IMG/VR virus record: IMGVR_UViG_3300025141_013434
Location: 62,001 to 126,000 of that record
Direction: 5' to 3' (one strand)
Source: a virus
DNA length: 64,000 nt
Shown here: one piece after another, positions 33,020 to 43,000 of the stretch
How positions within the stretch are numbered: position 1 is the stretch's first letter
Layout of the letters: each line of letters starts with the position of its first letter
Notes under the pieces: model-generated
The model's input: the letters and a program-made list of their open reading frames with translations, nothing else
What the model was told of the DNA's origin: nothing
Database searches by the model: none
Made by a program: the position numbers and the translations under genes

Positions 33020-34095
33020 TAATATTCTCCTCCTTCGGGATCATCATCCCCTGGACCGCCGGCAAGAGTAGAACTAGTATCACCTTCTGATATTCCCTGG
33101 CCAGGGGTTGCTCTTTCAAAACCTTCGTACAGGCTATCTTCACATATGTCATCATCGTGTGGACCGAAGTCATAAAGGCCCGGCTGTTCCTGCTCTTCAA
33201 ACATTTCTTCAGGTATGTTTTCATCAAACTTTATGTCAAGATACGTATTTATATTATCTGATCTATCCCACTCATTCGGTTTCGCAATATACAACTTAGT
33301 TACAGTCTCCATTCTTCTCGATGGTCCGGTTGTGGCCTCGACGAGTTCATCTTCGATGACAAAAACCTCGATATCAAAATTCTCGTTTTCAAAATCCACG
33401 TTATCTTCCGCCACTGATAGCAATATCGAATTTTCTTTCATGGTCAGTTTTATTCCACCCCTGAACGTTATTTCCTGTTCTGTTCCGTTCTGATATGAGT
33501 ATTCATATTCTGGGAGGTCGTCTTCATCTTCTTCTGATGCTAAGATCAAGTGACCAACCGACATTGATAATTGCGGCCTAGAAAGCCCATACCCTGCAGA
33601 AGAACTTAGCGTAATTGGAAGTATAAACTTTTGATTGTTTCGACTTCTTATGTTCCAAGACGGCACCTCTTGAGAACCCAGTTGTGAGGTGCCTATCAGG
33701 TTTCTGATAATCTTTCTGTCATCGGGTGCCATAGACACATGGTCCGCGTAATCACTACCGTAGACATCATCAACCGGAGTTCGATTGAGGTTCGCTCTCT
33801 TCCTGTTGTTGTTACCGGGCAGTTTCTCTAAGATATGCGCGTTTAATTGGGCCACGCGAGTTTCAATTCCATCTGTTTCATACAAAGCCTTGAATCTCAC
33901 AGTGTCGTTTTGAATTCTTTCGTGAGCTTTTGCAGCCAACTCTTTTGATCCACTGACATATGCTACATCGTATAGTACTTCATCGTCCGAAAAAGCATAA
34001 AAGGCCGGCTTAAACCTGCCCTTTGATACCAAGTATTTGCCATACTGGGTAAGCTGCAAATCCAAAACATCTTCTTTTCTATTAAAGAAAGTCAA
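33019..34095 (-). CDS. Virion-protein candidate with LTxxG...FAxxDDE motif (TTG start)
   Basis: This 358-residue protein begins at TTG (34095-34093) with GAGGA seven bases upstream and reads MTFFNRKEDVLDLQLTQYGK followed by YLVSKGRFKPAFYAFSDDEV. The spacing and residues match the N-terminus of the gene at 24702-25739. The C-terminal third is acidic, ending in GDDDPEGGEY. I recognise this start from unnamed proteins of uncultured marine myoviruses. It is presumably a conserved structural component of the tail or baseplate periphery. Confidence 0.78.
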   Translation of the reverse strand: MTFFNRKEDVLDLQLTQYGKYLVSKGRFKPAFYAFSDDEVLYDVAYVSGSKELAAKAHERIQNDTVRFKALYETDGIETRVAQLNAHILEKLPGNNNRKRANLNRTPVDDVYGSDYADHVSMAPDDRKIIRNLIGTSQLGSQEVPSWNIRSRNNQKFILPITLSSSAGYGLSRPQLSMSVGHLILASEEDEDDLPEYEYSYQNGTEQEITFRGGIKLTMKENSILLSVAEDNVDFENENFDIEVFVIEDELVEATTGPSRRMETVTKLYIAKPNEWDRSDNINTYLDIKFDENIPEEMFEEQEQPGLYDFGPHDDDICEDSLYEGFERATPGQGISEGDTSSTLAGGPGDDDPEGGEY

Positions 34096-34098
34096 CTA

Positions 34099-37000
34099 TT
34101 ATTCCTCACTGTCGGGATCACTCTCACCTGTAGGAAATCCATAGTTGATTGCATCGAAGGGGTCCTGGAAGTCACCTCCCGGTAGACCACTATATTTTCT
34201 ATTTACTCCCTGTAACAAATCTGTTGTTCCTTGTGCTGAAAGTTCTGGCGTATTATACACCACTTCTGTGTCTAATCTAACTAGTTCTATCATTGAGAAA
34301 TAATCATACGGCCAGTTATAACCATACTCAAAAATATCGTCTTCCACGTTTAAGGCCCGATGGGGATGATTTGCTGGTAATCTATCTCTTTTCATCTTCT
34401 TAAAATAATTGTTTTCTGCTCTTTGCTTAACCTTGAAAACAAGCCATTTAACATTTTCGCCGAAAGTGCCACCGTACATATCATCCCCAGTCATCGATAG
34501 GTCGTGAGTCACTGATGCCTGTGTCACCAAGGTATCTCTGTCATTATTGTAGAACATGTTCAATGCCAAGTCTGGAGCGGTATTTTGCCAAATGTAAGCA
34601 ACATCCTTCTTGCTCAACGTGTGTTCGAATTCAAAGACATACATCAAAAAGGGCCTGACATAATTCTTGTTTGTATTGTTGTATTTGAGAAAGTTAAATT
34701 TCGGAGGAAGAACATAATTCATCATGCTCTTGACCATCTTTTGTATATTGCTTCTGACTGGCATGCCCTGCTCATTCGCAACTCTTATGAGTCTGTCGAC
34801 AGTTGCATCCCAGGCTCCGCGGTTGCCATCGGTGAATCCATTGCTGTCTCTGAACTCTCTCACGATCCTATTCATATCTTCATTGTCGCTAGATCCATTT
34901 TGCATAATGGTATTAACATAAGCTTGCTTTGACTCTTCCAGGAACTGTCTCTTATATTGGGCATGCCCCAGGTTGACAACTGACTGATAAACTTCCGGCC
35001 TGGGCAGATTGAAAAATGATCTGGCTTTCCCTTCCCCTTCTGTAAAAGGTATCGCGACGACTGCTTCTTTAATCTTTCTTTGTTCTGGCAACTGGCCGAT
35101 GGGCCTCGTTATTAGACGGCCAGTACCCGAATCTTCGCCGACTTTCAATCCCTTTTTCTGGAAGTGCATGCCCAAAAGGCTTGCTAAGTTTCCATATTGA
35201 GGATCTTCTGGGGGCCTTATTTCTATTCTTGCCACCGGAGTATCATATGTTCCTGTCTGGTGCCACATCCCCTTAGCTGTTCCGATATGGTGCGGTCTGG
35301 GTGCAGTAGGGGTAACCTTGCTAAAATCTAGATTTGGTACTTCCCATTTACTCTGGACTGCCCAAGACTTTCTAATGATGTCTCTCCTGACTGGGTTTCG
35401 AGGGTCGTTGTTCTCCTCTTCTCTGTCCTCATATATAGGTATTGCACTATCTTCGCTGAAATCTAGTCCGTAAAAACTGGCAGATAATTGCATTGCATGA
35501 GTTTTATGAAGTGATCCGGTCGCCGTAGAGATGACGCCGTCCACGCCGGCGGTGGCAGTTTGCGCAAGAGTGGAGTCTGTCATGCCCGATCCCCAGGATT
35601 TATTGTATGATCCCGTGGCTCTAATGAATCTGCCATATTTTATAGAAGGTCCCCGCTCTTGGTACCTGTTATCTGCTGTTATGGATGCCAACACTGATTC
35701 AATCGTATCGAAGCTGGTCCTATCTGTGGCAGTCGACCCTGTTGATTGTCCTGGGTTGAAAGTATATTCCACCTCTGCATAAGAATCATAATGGGGAGGA
35801 GTATATGGAGCAAACCCGTGACCCATGAAAAGACCACTCGTCGAGACATTGTCCGGAGGTGAGGCGTCGACGGGAGGCCCGAAAGATGAGGGTCTATTAT
35901 AAATTGGAAAGTCTAGCTTCGATGGTCGGGTCAGCCGGAGTCTCATCTTATAAACTTTTCCATGGTCGACAATTTCCCGTAAGTGATCGCTCGATGCGAT
36001 AACCGTTGTTTCTCTTCCATCTAAAAAGAAGTTCACACATTCAGAATAGAAATTATTTGCTGCTTTTGAATATGTCGTGTACGGCAAAGATCGGGCAACC
36101 GATAAGTCTAGACTACAGCTAAGGACTGAAGACGTGCATGGTGTGCCCCAGAAAATATCGTAGTCAGAACCGCCAACATCATATTTGCCATCTTTATCAG
36201 CGTCCGGGCGGATCTTTGATCTCAAAAACCCTGCTGGACTAAAACTAGAACTTGGATGAACTTCGTTATCATAGAACGCAAATCGTTCTCTAATTCTCGC
36301 TTGATTCGGGGTCATCCCCACTGTGTCTATCTTGTTCGGTTTTAAAGCCTTTATGGGATCTATCAAAGCTTCAAAGGGAACTCGGTGCACTTTTTGTACT
36401 CCGCCTATGCCGTTATCCTTGTGCCACTTTGTCCAATAGTTCTGAGCGCCATGCCCCTTATGGAAGCCACCCGAACCCCCGGGGATCCGCCGCGGGCCCG
36501 AGATGCCCCAACTTGCAGAGCCTATTCTTGGTATACCACCATCAGCTGTTTCATTGTAGGCGGATCCAGTTATCCAAGAAGGATAATTATAACTTCCTGT
36601 CAGGCGACCCGCTACGCCGTTCAGGAGGCCATCGCCCAAGAGAGTAATTCCGTAACCACTAGCAGCCTTATCACTTGCCGCGGACCAGAGATCGGAGAAG
36701 TTTCCAAAATCTCCTTTTGTTACAGAGGTGAACTTGGCTTCGGGATGTCCACCGGCTGAGGCATATGCGTGGCCCACATCTTCGTACATTGGCATCGCAT
36801 GATTAATCAAAGGAGAATTATTGGTCATGTGGACAGACCCGGTGCCGGTGTATATATAGCCCGCGTCGTTACCCATCCTGTACCACCCGATTAGGTTACC
36901 AGCATCAGAATCTTCTACGCAAAGATCTGGTCGGAAGGGGCCGCGATGGAGGACACCTCCTCCTGCGAGGCCTGCGACAGACTCGACACTAAGATCTGTG

Positions 37001-40000
37001 TTCCAAATCGACACCTCTCCGATTCCACACTTCATCGAATTCAGTGAATGATTAGTTTGAGTGTGGGCATAGCGATGATTGCCGATCGTACAATTACCGC
37101 GGTAGCCTACGCCACCTTCGGAACCTGTTGAGTCCATCGCGAGGTCTAATTCTACAAGATTGCTAGCAGAGCCAATAATACCTGCAGCAGTGGTGCCACC
37201 CTGAGTTGTTACGGCTGTACCGTCAATGTAAAAGCTTGGGGCACTGCCATCAAACTTTTTCGTAACACAAAGATGATACCACTTCATTGTTGTCGTGATT
37301 GATTTGTACGGCTTTGTCCACCATTTTTTATAATTAGAGCTATCGTTGAACATCGAAAGCATAATGCGGCCGCCATGTTTCGTGAATTGTATACCCTCCG
37401 TCTGACTATTTGAACCATCATCTTTAAACACAAGAAGGCTACCAGAAGTCTTATTATCGGCATCAGCATCTGGATCACCTGTGAGATCGCAGTACCACAT
37501 AGAAATTGACAGGCCGCCAGCAGAGCCAGTTTGTTTTGCAAAAGAGCCCGTCATAAGATTTGCCCATTCACTAGACATGCCAATATTCACATAATTGTCG
37601 TCTGCGTCGGCGAAGGCTGTGACGAACTTATTAAACGGCCGATCGCGGGCAGGCTCAAAAATAGGATAATCTACCGCTAGGCCCGACTTAATAGAGTTAT
37701 AACAAATGCCAGGGGCATAAAATGCTGACAACATAGGTCGGATACCTGTTACATCTACCGCTTCTTGAGTTTCTGGCATTATACTCTTTCTGGCATAGGA
37801 CTCGCTCATCAGAGTTGCAAGCTGCAGCGTTCTTTGAACGGGGTAGAACCCCTCGTATGGCAGAAACTTCTTCATCGCTTTACATCTCAGGGTGAGCATT
37901 CCCGGATGCTTGTTTACAGTAGCCTGATCTGCAGTGACTTCATCAAAATGTCTTAAAAAGTCGCTATGGCCGTAAACCTTAAAGAAGTCCGTCTTGCTGC
38001 TGTCTGTGAAATCATCCGCAGCCCCAGTAAGCTCAAAAATCCCATCTGGATGGCAAGTAAAGAACGGATCTTCAACTTTTGAACTATCAACATAGAAGGG
38101 CATGTGTTCGCTTATTCTATATTCAGGAAGAATTGAGAAATCTTTTGCTTTTCTCCTTATCACTTGTTGCCAATCTTCATAATCCTCGTATGGAAAAGGA
38201 TTCCTGCCTGACATCTCGCCAACTTGCCACTTTGCTCCGCCCGCTAGGTGACGGCTCACTTTTGAAGTTGGTCTTAATAATTTTGTCAAGCGCGCATCTG
38301 CGTCATCAAACTGATTGCCTAGATAATCTCCTGCCCAGTCCTCGCCAAGATAGTGGCCGGACAAATATGAATTTTCCCAAACGCCTTTAAACTTTATCAA
38401 CACTTTATTGTTACTACTATCACGGTGAACCGTAACAAGGTCTTTCCACCCAGAAGGGGCCTCAGCAAAGTTATCAACAATAGCTTTCGACAATTGACTG
38501 GCATTTGTAACAGTGCCAGACAGTGGAACTACCCAAACCAAGTGTTTTGGGTCAGACACATTTGCTTTTAGCGTATTTCCAGTTGTCGCATTCGAGGAAA
38601 AGAACAAAAACAACGGCAATGCATCGCCGGCTGGTGGATACATTAGTAAATAATCGCCAGTATTATAACCAGGAGAGTCACTGCTTCCATAGAGCAGATT
38701 CTTGTTTGAAACGTGAGAAGCACAATTAAGTATAACCTGATAAGTAGTCTCTGGAAATTTTCTTGAATATACGGCTGAGGCGCTTGGGATTCTCGTGATT
38801 GGGTACCCGCCTCCTCTCGATCCGGATCTAAAGATTGAAATGTTTGAAACTAACTGACCTTCTCCGAAGGTATTCGGATCATCGGTACCTAGGCTTATCT
38901 CATTTGCAGTGCCGAAATTTACCTGCGCATCGAGGGGCCAAACACTACCTGTTATACCTTCGCCGCGAGAAGTTGAACCAGAAGGTTGACTCACTAGCCT
39001 GTCTGCCCTATTCTGCTTCCACCAATCAACCCTAAATTGACTTCGTGATCTTGCCTTTTTAAGATAAGAATTCTCATCTCGTGGATAAACTGTCTCAAAA
39101 TAAGTGTTAAGTACAGAATTCCTAGTTATGGGAATGTTAAGCCTTTCTCTCATCCTCCCTTCATTTATACCAAACAAGAGCCTCATTTGCTTATTGGAAA
39201 AACTAGCTAGCGCGTTGCCATAAGTAAAGCGAAGTTCTTTTATGTCTCTTCTGCCCAAGCCTCTGGAGGCTGCCCCGTTTGTATCTAAAAGGTCTTCTAT
39301 TCTAGCCTCAGAAGTAACAGAAGGATTGCTAGCAAAGAACTCCTCTCGGGGAGTACCCCTTTCCTCAATCGGGGGAAGAACCTGAGTTTCAAGAACTGAA
39401 AGTTGTGTTATCGGTCCAAACTTAGAACTAACTACAGATTCTGTGAGTCTATATCTCGAAGCAGATGATCCCCTGGTTGTCGTTGCAGACCGATGATCAA
39501 TTGAGTCGGGCCAAGAATAATTACCGCCCCTATTCGATTCGTAAGATAAAGCCTTCGCTGGAGAGTTGGGATCTATCTGCTCAACCGATGGAGCATAAAT
39601 ATTGTTTTCTCTTAGCTTTCTTGCAATAGGATGTTGGGCCACCCTCAACTGTTTCCAGCTAGGCCAACCATATGGGCCCTGGCGGTTATGTATCAGTGAA
39701 TTGAGAAACAGCACATCAGTTTGATATAAGTGATCGTGATATCCCAAATAACCATAAAATATTCGAGCATCTCCTTCTTCCCCAGTTAGATGACCGTTTG
39801 GTTCCGCAAGGAGTCGGCGCTGGCGAATAGTATTCCCGTCAGAATCGGTATCCGACCCAACCACATACCCATTAGAATTCCATTCAATATTGTCTGACCC
39901 TATTTTGTTCGAATCTAAATGCACAGGCTCCACTATAACCTGATTCATACCAACGAAATCAACTGGAAGGAAAGACGCGTTTGCCTTAGTTTCTGCGTAA

Positions 40001-43000
40001 GCCCGATACCCATGAACAGAACTATAGTCTCCCGCATCCAAAAACCCACCATCACTGGCACTAACAAACTCAGGAGAGCTTGCAGTTACGCTTGTAAGGG
40101 AGTAAGATGTTGGATCATCCTGCCCAGAAGGATGCGTAAAAGCACTCTCTAAACGGTTGTAGGAGGCCGTAGTTTCCGTCGTAGCGGCCTTTATCCAAGC
40201 ATACTGTAGGTCACTCTGGGGTATTTGATGTTGAACAAAATAGTTGTCATGTTTTGGCCTCACGCCCGGTTCGGTTGTCGTGTCCGTTCCCACATACTTC
40301 GTATTTCTATGAATTTTGTGAGGGTTGGCAAATTTCTCAAAAAATGCATGCGAAAATACTGGAGAGCTTCCTGTTGTATGCGACCCGCTGATGGTGAAAC
40401 TTGTTGGGTCTTGAAGCGGCGTTATATATACAAACTGCTCTTTGACTGAGCAAGATATTGGCAAGAAGTCTTCTTCTGCTGCCTTTCTCAGAGAGGTATA
40501 CAGCGAATAAGCCAGTGCCTTAGCTGTAGAGATACCATTTACGCCGATGACAGTAGGAGAGGAAGCGGTCGCTGGAGTTGCTGTTTTAACTTTCGCATTA
40601 TACTTTTTACCATTTTCAAATTCAAACGAAACAGACGGAATATGCAAACTGTCCTTTAGTCCCGTAACGCTACAAGTTATTGCTGCAGGGCCGTAAGTAT
40701 ATCCGTGCCTTCTTGTGGTATTCATATAATGGCCATCAAGAGGGTATCTTACCGCTAGATTTCTATAGTTCAAGCAATTATAAACCGAATATTGGTTCGT
40801 TGGGCGATCAAGAAATGCACCGCCAAAGGCATCGCCGGCAGTCTCTGGGCCGCCGGGGGCTGAAAATCTATTAACAAAATAAGTTTTTCTTATCGGCCTT
40901 GATACAATTTTTGTCGAGTCTTTAACTGTGGCGATACTATCGCCGGAGCCAGAACCGAAGAGGTCTGTTTTGTTTCCACCTCTCCAGGCCGTTTCTCTAA
41001 CTAAGAAAACCTTGTTTACTTCCGGGGAGGTACCTTGAACAATTTGATAATCATGCTGATAATTACCCGCCTTGATACTTCCGCTCTTTGCATACTGTCT
41101 TATATTGCGAATATTAACTGGTCGTTTGGCCAAAGGCTCCCTCAAAACATGAGCGCGGCCGGCGTAACTACTGGTGGAAGAAATCTTGAAAAGAGACGGT
41201 GATTGTCCATGGAAGTTCGGGCCGTACATATCTGGATTTATAACATAAAGGTTCCCTTGAGACATGGTAATGAAGAACCCTTCTATTCTCGTTGTCCTAT
41301 CATCAAGACCTCTTAACGTCACTCCCTCTGCACCATCACTATCAGATGAATGGCTTGCAGTGTGATTTAAATCAACATGCCTGTGAAAATGGCCACCAAC
41401 ATGTCTTTCTGTGAACGGGCCCTGCATAGGGATTTCCCGATCATCACCATATGCGTCCGAATGAAGATTCGTGATTTCCACACCTTGTTTGAAATTTCTA
41501 TAAACCTGCGCTTTGTAATCTTTTGGATCGTCGATAGAACTACTAAAAAGACTAAAAGGCACCACTGTATCCAAATCATAATCATTCTTTGTATAGCTGA
41601 CGTCGACCTTTCCTTTAAACCTCTTCTTTTCGTAAACTATCGCTCCGCCGGCAGATGGACCTGAGTGCCACCGGCCATTGTCAAAATATTCGGTGACGCG
41701 ATGGCGGCCGCCGTATCTAGGCTTATTTATATCTGAACAGTCTCTTCCTACGTCAATATCAGAGCCGCTGATTCTTATATACTGCCTACTTTCTGGATGT
41801 GTTGTGCCGAGAAAGAAATCCTTTTTCTTATTATAATGAAAATTATCGCCGCCGTGGATTGCTGGCATCACAGAAACTGAAAGTCTATATGGTCTCGAAA
41901 GTTTGTTGATAACATACGTCGAACCTGAAACTTGCTTATTGGCAACTTTTCTTATGTTTTCTCTGTCTGAATTAAATCTACGAAGAGGAGGATCCGCAGA
42001 CGCCGGGTCCACAGACGCCGAAAGTGGGAATTCCTTTGTTCTTGACGCCCTATCTCTCCACCAAAGGCAGTTTTCGTCTTCGGCCCGGGCGTTCTTTCCA
42101 CCAGTGAACGCAGATGGTACATCCGGGTTGGAATTAGCTAGCCAATTTGCCTGATCGCTGAGCGCAATAGATGTATTGCCGCGCTCACCACCAATATCTT
42201 GAGTTAAAAGTACTACTCCACTACTCGGATTAGTTGCTGTAATTTTTAAAGCTGACGCATTAACCGAGGAGACCATTATACTAGCCATACCCGCTGCATT
42301 ATTAGTAGGCGGGTCCATAGCTATAGCTCCAGCAACTGAAGCACCATCACCAGTACCAGAAGCATTATCAACTTCAAAAGTAGCTGATGTTCCTACAGCG
42401 TCAGTAAGTGTTATCGTAGTTTCTTCATTTGCTTTATCGGTAAAAGTCCATGTTGCAGTGGCTGCAACTGGGACCGACAATTCAGGCAACGGGGCATGCC
42501 CATGTTCCCAGTCATACAACAGTTCATTTATGCCCAAAATGTGACCAACAGGTTCTTTACTCTTCATATCAAGAGTTGGGAACTTTGTCCAATATTTGCT
42601 CCTCTCAAGTAGGTGGCTCTCGACCATGGTCCGGATATCTTCCGAGAATCTAGCTGTGGCTGGCTTGAACTGATCTAGCATGACTGAAAGAGATGCATCT
42701 ATCCACTTATAAAACTCCACATATTTCTCTAAGTCCATATCGTTGGCGATCTTTCTAAAGAAAATCTGTCTGAGTTTCTCCATCGCCTTGTATTGCGGGC
42801 GATACCTGTTAACTGGGTCTCCTATTATATCTCCGAAGTCAGATATCGAAGCAAAGAAGTCCAACATCTCTTGCGAGATAGTGTGGTACATACTCTTTTC
42901 CATAGAAAAGAAGTGAGATACCGGGGTGGATTCTCTGGTGAATGTTTGATCATCTCTTGTTAGCGGCTTCACCATGTTTGAAGAATTAATCTGTTCTGGG

